Positions 36,282-47,479 of a DNA stretch of 64,000 nt are shown piece after piece. Origin of the DNA: Areca catechu. Lineage: Eukaryota > Streptophyta > Magnoliopsida > Arecales > Arecaceae. How positions within the stretch are numbered: the stretch's first letter is position 1; the number at the start of each line of letters is the position of its first letter. The translations under genes were made by a program, and so were the position numbers. The notes under the pieces are model-generated. The model saw nothing but the letters and a program-made list of their open reading frames with translations. It did not search any database and had not been told where the DNA came from. Location: the NCBI GenBank assembly GCA_021397845.1, contig CM038040.1, positions 45,899,088-45,963,087 on the forward strand, given 5' to 3'.

Positions 36282-38402
36282 TATACGTTTTAGCTTTAGA
36301 CATACATCTTACCAACCAAATCATGATCGATTACACGCATCCCTTTTAGTATGCTAGGGATAGAAATTTTGATTCATATGGTCGTGGTAATGATATTATC
36401 ACCAATGTGTCCGCTAGGGTTTCGGTGCATGGTATAATTATATAAGTACTAGTTTTGTGTGCGTGTAACATAACGAATCCTCAGCAATTGTTAATTAGTG
36501 AAGTATTGGGCGTCACTCCTGAGACTCTACATCATACGCTAGCTTTAGCTTTAGACATACATCTTTCCAACCAAATCATGATCACGCATCCTTTTTAGTA
36601 TGCTAGGGATAGAAATTTTAATTCATATGGTCGTGGAAATGATATGATCACCAATGCGTCCACTGGGATTTCGGTGCATGGTATAATTATATAAGTACTA
36701 GTTTTGTGCTCGTGTAACATAACGAATCCCTGGCAATTGTTAATTAGCGAAGTATTGGGCGTCACTCCTGAGACTTTGCATCATACGCTTTAGCTTTAGA
36801 CATACATCTTTCCAACCAAATCATGATCAATTACACGCATCCTTTTTAGTATGCTAGGGATAGAAATTTTGATTCATATGGTCGTGGAAATGATATTATC
36901 ACCAATGCTTCCGCTGGGGTTTCGACGCATGGTATAATTATATAAGTACTAGTTTTGTGTGCATGTAACATAACGAATCCTCGACAATTGTTAATTAGCG
37001 AAGTATTGGGCGTCACTCCTGAGACTCTGCATCATACACTTTAGCTTTAGACATACATCTTCCCAACCAAATCATGATCGATTATGCGCATCCTTTTTAG
37101 TATGCTAGGGATAGAAATTTTGATTCATATGGTCGTCGAAATGATATTATCACCAATGCGTCCGCTGGGGTTTCGGTGCATGGTATAATTATATAAGTAC
37201 TAGTTTTGTGCACGTGTAACAAAACAAATCCCTGACAATTGTTAATTAGCGAAGTATTGGGCATCACTCCTGAGACTCTGCATCATACGCTTTAGCTTTG
37301 GACATACATCTTTCCAACCAAATCATGATCACGCATCCTTTTTAGTATGCTAGGGATAGAAATTTTAATTCATATGGTCGTGGAAATGATATTATCACCA
37401 ATGCGTCCATTGGGATTTTGGTGCATCGTATAATTATATAAGTACTAGTTTTGAGCTCGTGTAACATAACAAATCCCTGTCAATTGTTAATTAGCGAAGT
37501 ATTGGGCGTCACTCCTGAGACTTTGCATCATACGCTTTAGCTTTAGACATACATCTTTCCAACCAAATCATGATCAATTACACGCATCTTTTTTAGTATG
37601 CTACGGATGGAAATTTTGATTCATATGGTCGTGGAAATGATATTATCACCAATGCTTCCGCTGGGGTTTCGGTGCATGGTATAATTATATAAGTACTAGT
37701 TTTGTGTGCATGTAACATAACGAATCCTCGACAATTGTTAATTAGCGAAGTATTGGGCGTTACTCCTGAGACTTTGCATCATACACTTTAGCTTTAGACA
37801 TACATCTTCCCAACCAAATCATGATCGATTATGCGCATCCTTTTTAGTATGCTAGGGATAGAAATTTTGATTTATATGGTCGTCGAAATGATATTATCAC
37901 CAATGCGTCTGCTGGGGTTTCGGTGCATGGTATAATTACATAAGTACTAGTTTTGTGCACGTGTAACATAACAAATCCCCGACAATTGTTAATTAGCGAA
38001 GTATTGGGCATCACTCCTGAGACTCTGCATCATACGCTTTAGCTTTAGACATACATCTTTCCAACCAAATCATGATCGATTACACGCATCCTTTTTAGTA
38101 TGCTAGGGATGGAAATTTTGATTCATATGGTCGTGGAAATGATATTATCACCAATGCATCCGCTGGGGTTTCGGTGCATGGTATAATTATATAAGTACTA
38201 GTTTTGTGTGCATGTAACATAACGAATCCCCGACAATTGTTAATTAGCAAAGTATTGGGCGTCACTCCTGAGACTCTTTATCATATGCTTTAGCTTTAGA
38301 CATACATCTTCCCAACTAAATCATGATCGATTACACGCATCCTTTTTAGTATGCTAGGGATGGAAATTTGGATTCATATGGTCATGGAAATGATATTATC
38401 AC
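36241..38402. repeat. ~250-bp satellite array, left part (nine units)
   Basis: AAGTATTGG(G)CGTCACTCCT recurs at 36251, 36501, 36750, 37001, 37252, 37497, 37748, 37999 and 38250, spaced 245-251 bp. Units 2-3-4 match units 5-6-7 variant by variant (GATCACGCATCC; GATCAATTACACGC; GATCGATTATGCGC plus GTCGTCGAAATG). Part of the array was therefore copied as a ~750-bp trimer. On the minus strand each unit carries a TATATAA and, ~157 bp on, an ATG-like start. The array is broken at 38402 by the 14.7-kb element and goes on at 53102. Confidence 0.95.
38398..38402. repeat. Target-site duplication (left), ATCAC
   Basis: ATCAC just before the 5' LTR, repeated at 53102-53106 just after the 3' LTR. Removing the element and one copy restores an intact satellite unit (GATATTATCACCAATGC). 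Confidence 0.9.
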
Positions 38403-41116
38403 TGATATGGCTACATCGCTGACGTGGAACGTGCATCAGATCCAGCTGGATGCCGCCGGTGCCACGTGAATTTTTCTTTCAAATTTCCCGCTCGGAAAAT
38501 GACCCTCCTGCTCCTTCGCCAGGTGGCACCCTGAGACGGGTCCACCTCGGCCGAAGTCGAGCATCTCTCTGCCACTCCGCCAGGTGTCCACCTAGGAGGG
38601 GTCTACCTCGGCTAAAGCTGGCGGCCTTCTGCTCCCTCGCCAGGTGGCACCCCAAGACGGGTCCACCTCTGCCGAGGTCGAGCCAGGCCCTCCTGCTCCT
38701 TCGCCAGGTGGCACCCCAAGACGGGTCCACCTCGACCGAAGTCGAGCGTCTTTACCACTTCGCCAGGTGTCCACCCAGGAGGGGTCCACCTCGGCCGAAG
38801 CTGGCGGCCTTCAGCTCCCTCGCCAGGTGGCACCCCAAGACGGGTCCACCTCTGCTGAGGTCAAGCCAGGCCCTCCTGCTCCTTCGCCAGGTGGCACCCC
38901 GAGACGGGTCCACCTCGGTCGAAGTCGAGCATCTCTCTACCACTCCGCCAACTGTCCATCCATGAGGGGTCCACCTCGGCCGAAGCTGGCGGCCTTCTGC
39001 TCCCTCACCAGGTGGCACCCCGAGATGGGTCCACCTCTGCCGAGGTTGAGCCAGGCCCTCCTGCTCCTTCGCCAGGTGGCACCCCAAGATGGGTCCACCT
39101 CGATCGAAGTCGAGCGTCTCTGCCACTCCGCCAGGTGTCCACCCAGGAGGGGTCCACCTCGGCCAAAGCTGGCGGCCTTCTGCTCCCTCGCCAGGTGGCA
39201 CCCCAAGACGGGTCCACCTCTGCCGAGGTCGAGCTAGGCCCTCCTGCTCCATCGCCAGGTGGCACCCCAAGACGGGCCACCTCGATCGAAGTTGAGCATC
39301 TTTGCCAGTACGCCAGGTGTCCACCCAGGAGGGGTCCACCTCGGTCGAAGCTGGCGGCCTTCTGCTCCCTCGCCAGGTGGCACCCCAAGATGGGTCCACC
39401 TCTACCGAGGTCGAGCCAGGCCCTCCTGCCCTTCGCCAGGTGGTACCCCAAGATGGGTCCACCTCAACCGAAGTCGAGCGTCTCTGCCACTTCGCCAGGT
39501 ATCCACCCAGGAGGGGTCCACCTCGGCCGAAGCTAGCAGTCTTCTGCTCCCTCGCTAGGTGGCACCCCAAGACGGGTCCACCTCTACCGAGGTCGAGCTA
39601 AGCCCTCCTGCTCCTTCGCCAGGTGGCACCCCAAGACGGGTCCACCTCGGTTGAAGTCGAGCATCTTTGCCACTTCGCCAGGTGTCCACTCAGGAGGGGT
39701 CCACCTCGGTCGAAGCTGGCGGCCTTCTGCTCCTTCGCCAGGTGGCACCCCAAGACGGGTCCACCTCTACCGAGGTCGAGCCAGGCCCTCTTGCTCCTTC
39801 GTTAGGTGGCATCCAAAGATGGGTACACCTCGACTGAGGTCGAGTGTCTTTGCCACTCGAGTGTCTTTGCCACTCCGCCAGGTGTCCACCCAGGAGGGGT
39901 CCACCTCGACCGAAGCTGGCGGCCTGCTCCCTCGCCAGGTGGCACCCCAAGATGGGTCCACCTTTGTCGAGATCGAGCCAGGCCCTCCTGCTCCTTCGCC
40001 AGGTGGCACCCCTAGACGGGTCCACCTCGACCGAAGTCGAGCATCTCTGCCACTCTGCCAGGTGTCCACCCAGGAGGGGCCCACCTCGGCCGAAGCTAGG
40101 GGCCTTTTGCTCCCTCACCAGGTGTCACCCCAAGACGGGTCCACCTTGGTCGAGGTCGAGCCAGGCCCTCCTACTCCTTCGCAAGGTAACACCCCAAGAC
40201 GGGTCCACCTCGACCGAAGTCGAGCATCTCTGCCACTCTGCTAGGTGTCCACCCAGGAAGGGTCCACCTCGGCCGAAGCTGGCGACCTTTCTGCTCCAGC
40301 GCCAGGTGGCACCCCCTGATGGGTCCACCTCGACCGAAGACAGTCCCACTCTGCAAAGCCTCGGGGAGGCAGAGGCACAAGTCACGAGGTCACCTCTTGA
40401 ACCGGCACGCGCCGTGTCCTGTTCAGGATGCCAGTATGGTTCGTAGCGATATGGAAAACCTCGTTTACATCGATTAAACTGGGCCCCGCGATCGAGGAAC
40501 TAAATCCTTGCGGGCAGGAGCCTGAAACGACCGGAAGCTCACCGTCAACGCCTCGAAAGGAGAGCTCCCGCACTTGGCCCAAGGTCTCGCCAGTCTTCCC
40601 CCTTTCGTGACACACAGCGAATGAGGCGTGCTAACCACTTAACTCCCAGCCTTGAAGGAGAGTGGGGGAGGGAGATCTAGAGACCCCGGAGTGCCTCCGA
40701 AAGGGGAGGTGTGCTGAAGGCGGTCTGGTGGTATGAAAGGGACGGTAAAAATGGACAGAAAGTTAAGTAAAAAAGAGGAGAGAACATCGAGAGAATGATC
40801 TTGGAGCCCCCAAGAAGTTCTCAGGCGCGAGCTTGGTGAACCCAGTGCAGGAAGCCGGGCTTCAACTCCTCTCTTCCTCACACTTCTCTCATCAATATCT
40901 CCTCTAAGCACGGGAATCCTTCGGGAACCCGCCTTAGAAGACTTGTTCCATCTTGCCGCTCTCTAACTTGACCATCGGAGTGCCCCCGCCAGAATTCCCG
41001 GCCCGGGTCTCTGACTTTGTTTCGCAGGACCGGAAGCTTGGAGATCTCGAGGTGAGAGAGTCCGAGAACCGGTGCCAGCTCACGAGCTACAGGCCATCAT
41101 GGTAAGATCGGCAACA
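38403..41116 (+). repeat. 5' LTR
   Basis: Begins TGATATGGCTACATCGCTGA and ends GATCGGCAACA. It carries ten ~183-bp minisatellite units (38503-40340), then a unique part. The TATA box matching the 3' LTR (TATAAAA) is mutated to TATGAAA at 40732-40738, which should weaken its promoter. Long frames on both strands within the minisatellite (up to about 270 codons) are by-products of a GC-rich repeat without stops. Confidence 0.95.
38503..40340. repeat. Higher-order minisatellite in 5' LTR, ten units
   Basis: Units start near 38503, 38688, 38871, 39056, 39239, 39421, 39603, 39786, 39983 and 40166, so about 183 bp (182-197). Each holds three ~61-bp sub-repeats, all with CGCCAGGTG...GGTCCACCTC. One goes on CGGCCGAAGTCGAGCATCTC, one CGGCCGAAGCTGGCGGCC, one TGCCGAGGTCGAGCCAGG. 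The A-B-C order is kept throughout. Confidence 0.95.
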
Positions 41117-41118
41117 GA

Positions 41119-41138
41119 TTGGCGCACCAGGTAGGGGG
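41119..41138 (+). other. Primer-binding site, tRNA-Arg-like
   Basis: TTGGCGCACCAGGTAGGGGG begins two bases after the LTR. It fits the complement of a plant tRNA-Arg(CCU) 3' end in most positions (tRNA recalled, not searched). The same site, one base changed, is seen at 9681-9697. Confidence 0.8.
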
Positions 41139-41194
41139 CAGAATAGTAACCCCTGTACAAGCAAGCTCTCAGTGGGCGAAAGCGTGCTCCAACC

Positions 41195-42640
41195 ATGGTG
41201 GTGACACGTGGACACGAAGCATCCACCAGCCGAGCAGGAGAGGTTCCTTCTCCCCAGGGGCCGCGCAGCCCGGAGAGGGAACTTCCTGGTCCTCCTCCTC
41301 CTCAGCCATCCTTGGTGGACGGTCCTTTTGCAGCTGTCGTCCAGTAGCTACAAACATTGACTATAGCTGTGCGATAGCTGCAGCACCAGCAGCGCTCCCT
41401 GGCCACTCAGCCCTAGCCAGGGACCCCCGCGGCTCGAGCCACGGGCCCTCGCGGAAGCCTGCGCTCCATCCAAGGTAGGCCTTCCCATCCATGGGCAATT
41501 TCCAATCCCCGCGGGAGCCACCAAACTCCCGTGAAGAGAAACCATTCCGGTTCGGCGGATCACGATAGTCGATCCCCGGCCAACGATGCCGAAGCAGCAT
41601 GGCACAGCAGGCATCATCAGGACAAGCCCCCCATCGAGACTGATCATCACCTCCTTCTCCAGCGACCTCGGTGGAAGATTCCACCGATGAGGCCATCAGG
41701 CGCCAGGCCTAGAGGCCTGGAAGAGCATGAGCGCAAGTTGGCGGAGTTCTCCCGCCGCTTTGCCGACATGCAGAGCTCCCCAACCGATCCAGCAAGCTAC
41801 AACGCCCAACCTCCTTTCTCCCGGGAAATCCAAGAGGAACCGATCTCGAATCGGTTCCATATGCCTCAGGTGGATCCCTACGATGGGACCACCGACCCCT
41901 TGGACCACTTAGAGAGCTATAAGGCTCTCATGAGGGTACAGGGGGCGACGGATGCTCTTCTGTGCATTGCCTTCCCAGCCACTCTTCGGAAGGCTGCTCG
42001 AGTTTGGTTCACCCACCTCGAGTTGGAATCCATCAGCTCCTTCCGTCAGCTGGAAGGAAAGTTTGTGGCACACTTCGACGCTTGCCGAAAGGTGCCAAGG
42101 GAGGTAGATAGCCTCTTCTTTATCCGCCAACAAGACTAGGAGCTGCACGGGATTATATCACCCACTTCAAGACCACCGCCATAGAGATTTATAGCTTGGA
42201 TGAGCCTGTCGCCATGTTGGCATTGAAACACGGGCTTAAGACCTCCCGCCTGACATATTCCCTCGACAAGAAGCCCCCCAAGACGTATTCTGAGCTCCTC
42301 CTCCGTGTACACAAGTACATCCGAGCCGAGGAGGCCGACTGCACCATGCGAGAGCTGGACGGAAAGCCTTCGAAGAAGCCTGCCCCAAGGGATGTCCCTG
42401 GGACCCGAAGGCCTGGACCACCTATGGACTTCCATCCAGGTTCGAAGCCGAAGAATGGTGCTTCCCCGGAGCGGACCTTCACCCCTTTCCTCACTCCCAG
42501 AATGAAGATCCTCATGGAGATTGAGGGCGAGCACTACCTCCGTCGGCCTCCTCCTCAGAACCCAAGGAACATCCAAGACAAGATAAAGTATTGTCAATTT
42601 CACCGCGAGCACGGCCATGACATGGAGGAGTGCCGTAATC
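41195..42640 (+). pseudogene. gag of the Tat element
   Basis: The frame starts at ATG 41195 (MVVTRGHEAST) and is broken by TAG at 41345, 41375, 41414 and 42137, and by a frameshift just after the last. The capsid core is clear: FHMPQVDPYDGTTDPLDHLE, then CIAFPATLRKAARVWFTHLE and SSFRQLEGKFVAHF (about 41855-42090), typical of the plant retrotransposon gag family. After the shift come EPVAMLALKHGL and a basic linker. A zinc-knuckle-like CQFHREHGHDMEEC (about 42594-42635) resembles the variant knuckle of Tat elements. All four stops are explained by CAG to TAG. Confidence 0.85.
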
Positions 42641-43455
42641 TAAAATGGGAGATCGAGGAGTTGATCAAGAGGGGCTACCTTAGGAAGTTCATGAGGAATG
42701 AGGCCCCGGCAGAAGACCAGCCGCTCGCAGCCCTTCCCCCCATCCCTGCAATCGACAACCATCCAACGGAGAAGCCGGTGGGCATGATGTCTTGGGGGAT
42801 AGGGCTGGCGACGAAGAGAGCCCAGGAGGCGGGAGACCTGGAGAATGTACTCCCCTTTGAAAAGGGGAATGAAAATGAAAATGTGAACAATGATGCGGTG
42901 GTGGTCGAGATGACCATCGCTAAGCATCCTGTACATCGTATTATGGTGGATAGTGAGAGCTCTACTAACATACTTTTTTATGATATTTTCTCCTGGATGA
43001 ATTTATCTCATGATCAGTTAAAGCCAGTGTACACCTCTCTTGTGGGCTTCACCGGAGATTCTGTGGGGATCGAAGGAGAGATCACTCTCCCTGTCACTAC
43101 CGGGTACCCACCCCGGCAGACCATGGTCATGATGACATTTACTATCGTCAGGCTCCCATCACCTTACAATGCTATTCTTGACCGTCCAGGGCTCAACCAG
43201 CTGGACGCAGTCATTTCCACCAAGTGGTTGCTGGTGCAGTTCCCTACCGCCTCTGGGACGGGGGTGATGAGAGGGACGGCCCAACCTATCCCGCATTGCC
43301 TGCAAACGGTCCCAAGGGCCCGGGGTGCCGAGCTCGGCTCCGATGTTGACGACCTCGATCTAAGGGTGCAAGACCCCAGGGGAGACCCTGTGGAGCGCTT
43401 ATTGATGTACCCTCTCGGCTCGGACCCCAAGAAAATGGTGCATATAGGAGCTTAA
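42641..43455 (+). pseudogene. Aspartic protease region of the Tat element
   Basis: Continues the gag frame. VVEMTIAKHPVHRIMVDSES at about 42900-42960 holds the active site, but the usual D-S/T-G triad reads D-S-E here, so the Gly has been lost and the enzyme should be dead. ILFYDIFSWMNL and NAILDRPGLNQLDAVIST (about 43170-43220) are the later protease landmarks. The frame ends at TAA 43453, followed in frame by the start of the reverse-transcriptase segment, so the original gag-pol was probably one frame here. Confidence 0.8.
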
Positions 43456-44330
43456 CTCCCAGAGGATGAGTGGGCTCGTTTGCTAGACTTCCTCCGGATG
43501 AACGCTGATGTATTCGCCTGGTCTGCTACAGACATGCCGGGTATCCCCTCGAAGGTCATCACCCACCAATTGAAGATCGATCCAAGGTGTTGCCTAGTCC
43601 GCCAAAAGAAGAGGAGCTTTGCTGCAGAAATACAAAAGGCCATCAATGAGAAAGTGGAGAAGCTTCTCGCCGTCGACTTTGTACGAGAGGTACAGTATCC
43701 CAGTTGGCTGGCGAACGTGGTGATGGTGAAGAAGAGCAATGGCAAGTGGAGGATCTGTGTGGACTACACCGACCTCAACCAAGCTGGCCCAAAGGATAGT
43801 TTCCCTCTTCCAAAGATCGATCAGCTCGTGGACACCACTTCAGGACATCGCCTCCTCTCTTTTCTGGACACCTTCTCCGGATACAACCATATCCGAATGT
43901 ACTCGGAGGATGAAGATCACACCGCCTTCATCACCGATCGTGGGACTTACTGCTATAAGATGATACCGTTCGGCCTCAAGAACGCAGGTGCCACGTACCA
44001 AAGTCTGGTCAACAAGGTCTTCAAAGACCAAATTGGCCGTAACATGCAGGTATACATGGACGACATACTGGTGATGAGCAAGCCGACTTTGTACCACGTC
44101 GGTGACCTAGTGGAGACCTTCAGTAACCTCCGGTTTCACCAGATGAAGTTGAACCCGGCAAAGTGCTCTTTCGACGTATCCATAGGAAAGTTCCTGGGCT
44201 TCATGGAGACCTAGAGAGGGATAGAAGTTAACCCGGAGAAGGTCCAGGCGATCCTGGACATGGAGCAACCCACCTCCAAGAAGCAGGTGTAGCGACTCAC
44301 CGGCCGGATAGCCGCCCTGAGTCGATTTAT
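43456..44330 (+). pseudogene. Reverse transcriptase of the Tat element
   Basis: Entry motif DVFAWSATDMPGI, then EVQYPSWLANVVMVKKSNGK and WRICVDYTDLNQAGPKDSFP. SFLDTFSGYNHIRM carries the first catalytic Asp; PFGLKNAGATYQSLVNKVF follows, and the catalytic box is YMDDILVMS at about 44053-44079. Catalytic residues are intact. TAG at 44212 (in FMET-stop-RGIEVNP) and TAG at 44290 (QV-stop-RLTGRIAALSRF) sit where related elements have Gln. The thumb and connection follow to about 44370. Confidence 0.9.
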
Positions 44331-44370
44331 CTCAAGGTCCGCTGACTGCTGTCAGCTCTTCTTCAGGGCG

Positions 44371-44806
44371 CTGAGGAAGATGAACGACTTTGCTTGGACG
44401 AATGAGTGCCAGGAGGCATTTGAAGAGCTGAAGAGGACGTTGGCATCGCCGCCATTGCTTTCTCGGCCGGAGGAAGGAGAAGAGCTCCTCCTGTATCTGG
44501 CGGTCACACCAGAGCCGTCAGCTCGGTCCTGGTTCGGACGGACGACAAAGGGTTGCAGAGGCCGGTGTATTACATGAGCAAACTCCTCTACGATGTGGAG
44601 CTCAGGTATTCTCGGTCCGAGAAACTGATTTTTGTGCTAATCATGTCCGCTCAGCTTCTCAGGCCTTACTTCCAAGCGCACCCCATTGCGGTCCTGACGG
44701 ATCAGCCGCTGAAAGCGATGCTCAGCTAGCCGGACATGTCTGGATCCTAGCAAAATGGGCGCTCAAGCTCAGCGAGTTCGACATCACCTACAGGCCGAGG
44801 TCGGCC
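44371..44806 (+). pseudogene. First RNase H domain of the Tat element
   Basis: FAWTNECQEAFEELKRTLAS and ELLLYLAVTPE lead into a frameshift near 44515. The other frame continues RPVYYMSKLLYDVELRYS, then LLRPYFQAHPIAVLTDQPLK, the usual Ty3/gypsy RNase H. TAG near 44728 and a small deletion near 44745 (in SGRLAKWALKLSEFDI) break it again. It would have degraded the RNA of the RNA-DNA hybrid. Confidence 0.8.
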
Positions 44807-45393
44807 ATGAAGGCACAGGTACTCGCTGATTTCTTGGTTGAGTATGCAGGCCTGGGCGAGCGGTCAGAAGAGAGCCCCCAAGACTGGCAGCCAGATCCAG
44901 GACCAAAAGAGGACGTTTGGATCCTTCACGTAGACGGAGCCTCGAACTTCGGTGGGAGTGGAGCTGGAGTCATTCTTGCCAACGACGAAGGGGTCGTCGC
45001 CGAGTGTGTGCTCCGCTTCCAGTTCGCCACTACCAATAACCAGGCGGAGTACGAAGCGCTTCTCGCGGGGCTGAGAGTTTCCCGTGAGCTGGGCATGGCC
45101 TGCCTCAGGGTGTTCACCGACTCGTAGCTGTTGGCCGGGCAGGTCTCGGGGGAGTTCAAGGCACGGGACCCCCAAATGGAGAAGTACCTAGAGCTCATAC
45201 GCACAAGCGCGACAGGTTTTAGGCACTTCAGCGTCTCCCATATCCCTCGTGGAGAAAACGCTCGCGCAGATGCCTTCTCCCGCTTTGCAACCCTGCCGGA
45301 CTCATCACTGGGCCGCGCTTACATCGAGCATCTCAAAGCCCCAAGCTACGAGACACCCATGGAGGTCCAGCAGGTCAACCTAGAGCCCAGCTG
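44807..45393 (+). pseudogene. Second (archaeal-type) RNase H of the Tat element
   Basis: The frame MKAQVLADFLVEYAG leads to WILHVDGASNFGGSGAGVIL (first Asp). Then TTNNQAEYEALLAGLRVSRE (Glu), LRVFTDS (Asp) ending at TAG 45125, then HIPRGENARADAFSRFA (last Asp). This second RNase H, of the type found in plant host genes, marks the Tat lineage. The stop at 45125 again replaces a CAG (Gln). A one-base loss near 45391 shifts the frame into the integrase part. Confidence 0.85.
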
Positions 45394-46640
45394 ATGGATA
45401 AGTACATTGAGTACATCACCAAAGGCACCCTGTCGGAGGATCGCGTGGCGGCCGGCCTCATTAAGAGGAAGGCCGCACGGTTCGTATTGATGGATGGGCT
45501 ACTGTATCGGAGTACCTACTCCTACCCGCTCCTCAAGTGTCTGAGACCTACAGAAGTCGCACTCGTGCTCCAGGAGATCCACGAGGGCATCTGTGGGAAC
45601 CATGTGGGGGGCAGAACGCTGGCGTACAAGAACGCTGGCGTACAAGGCCCTCCGTCAAGGCTCTTTCTAGGAGATGATGAGAGAAGACGCTGCTGACTTC
45701 GTGAAGAGGTGCGACCGATGTTAGCGACACACTGCGGTGCAACGTCAGCCCGCTGCTCCACTCTCCCAGCTCTTCGCCCCATGGCCGTTCGCTCAATGGG
45801 GCATGGATCTCCTAGGACCTTTTCCTCCGGCGTCCGGGCAATGAAAGTTCTTGATCATGGCTATCGACTACTTCACAAAGTGGGTTGAGACCGAGCCCTT
45901 GGCCCGGATCACGGAGGCAAATGTCACCAAGTTCCTTTGGAAGTCGATTATCTGCCGCTATGGCTTATCCCACATCATCATCACCGACAACAGATGCCAG
46001 TTCGATTGTCGGGAGTTCGAGGAGTTCTGCGACGACCTTGGAATCCACCATTGTTTCACCTTAGTGGTGCATCCTCAGACGAATGGAGAAGCCGAGGTAA
46101 CAAACAGGACAATCTTGCAAGGCCTCCGGACAAGACTAGTCCAGGCCAAGGGGAGGTGGGCAGAAGGGCTCCCGAGCATCCTTTGGGCATACCACACTAT
46201 CCCAAGGATGGCTACGGACGAGACCCCATTCAACCTCATCTTCAGGATGGAAGCGGTTATCCCAATTGAGCTCAGCCTACCGACCCTGCACGTGGAGCAG
46301 TATGATGAGGCGGAGAACCCAGCCCGGATGCTACTGAACCTGGACCTCCTTGAAGAAACGAGGGACAGGGCCCAAGTTCAGATGGTGGCTTACCGGCAAT
46401 GAGTGGCCAGATACTACAACTCCAGGGTGCGATCGAAATCCTTCCGCCAGGGAGACTTGGTGCTTCGCCGCGCTGAAGCTTCCTAGCCATGGGAGTGTGG
46501 AAAGCTCTTCCTAAATTGGGAAGGCCCTTATAGGGTGGCGGAGGCACCTCCCCACAGGGCGTACTACCTGGAGGAGCTAGGCTGATCCCGGTTCCCTCAG
46601 ACCTGGAATGCCTCAAACCTGAAGATGTACTACCAATAGT
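45394..46640 (+). pseudogene. Integrase of the Tat element
   Basis: MDKYIEYITKGTLSEDRVAA begins the leader. The zinc-binding HHCC part is EIHEGICGNHVGGRTLAYK ... CDRC. A 16-bp tandem duplication (AACGCTGGCGTACAAG, twice, about 45616-45647) shifts its frame. The catalytic core shows IMAIDYFTKWVE (Asp), TDNRCQFD (Asp) and HPQTNGEAEVTNR (Glu), so D,D,E is kept, though TDNG has become TDNR. The C-terminal part holds YYNSRVRSKSFRQGDLVLRR and WEGPYRVAEAP. Stops at about 45720 (TAG), 45841 (TGA), 46400 (TGA) and 46484 (TAG) fit CAG or CGA with C-to-T. It would join the DNA copy to the genome. Confidence 0.9.
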
Positions 46641-47280
46641 GTAAGGCCCCTCAAACTTCAATAATAAAATCTTTTTCACCAAATGCATGCTTTCGTCTCG
46701 TAGGACAAAAGCCATCCAGCACTAGGTTCGACGAGCATGGGCACGGCGAAAGATCCGCGAGGGCTCGAAGTTCCCTCTCATAAAAATCCCGTAGTTCAGT
46801 CCAGAGTGTCGCACGGAATTAAGTTCCAACATGTGGCCCCAGAGTTCAGTCCAGAAGAGGTCCCGGAGACCTAGGTCCCGGTCCTACAAAATCCCGGAGA
46901 ACAGCTCGGTAGGTCGCGCAAGGCTCAATTCCGGCCTGCGGCCCCAGGGTTCAGTCTGGAAGTTCGCAAGGAAACTGGTTCCAAAGCGAAGTCTTGGACC
47001 TCGGTCTGGAAGGTGGAGTAGAACCTAATTCGCCCACGCAATCGCGGAGTTCAGCTCGGAATGCACATTGGGACTTAGTCCCAGTGGCTAGCGCCGGGGT
47101 TCAGTCCGAAAGATGCACAAAAAAAAAAAAGAAAAAAAAAAGGGAATGAGAAAAAGAACAAGTTCATGAAAGAAATTGTTTATTTCTACCAAAGAGTTCT
47201 TTACAAAGGGAGGGCCTGACAGGCCGGAAGACCCCAAAGAAAGAAAAGGAATACATGATCATGCAGAAACAAAGAAAAAG
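46641..47280. repeat. Spacer with degenerate ~60-bp repeats
   Basis: The words GTTCAGTCC(A/G)GAA and AGTTCAGCTCGGAATG recur every 60 bp or so from about 46790 to 47110, followed by an A-rich run at 47116-47140. It lies between integrase and aORF, a usual place for tandem repeats in Tat/Ogre elements. No protein. Confidence 0.65.
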
Positions 47281-47479
47281 AAATGGAGCCGCAGGGGCTA
47301 CTTCATTGCAGCTGCATCCTCTTCCGACTAGGGGGCACCCTCTCCACCGGCGGTGTTGTCTGGAGGCTGCGTGGAAGCCGCCACCTTAGCTACCGCCACA
47401 GTCGTGGCTCCTTCGGTGGGCTCCTCCCTCCGGCCGCCCAGAATGACTCCACTGAGGTCGAGCTCGGGGAAGAAAGAGC

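Noticed and set aside
36241..38402. CRISPR-like array
   Set aside because: The regular units are about 250 bp with no short repeat/variable spacer structure, and the DNA is plant nuclear. It is a satellite.
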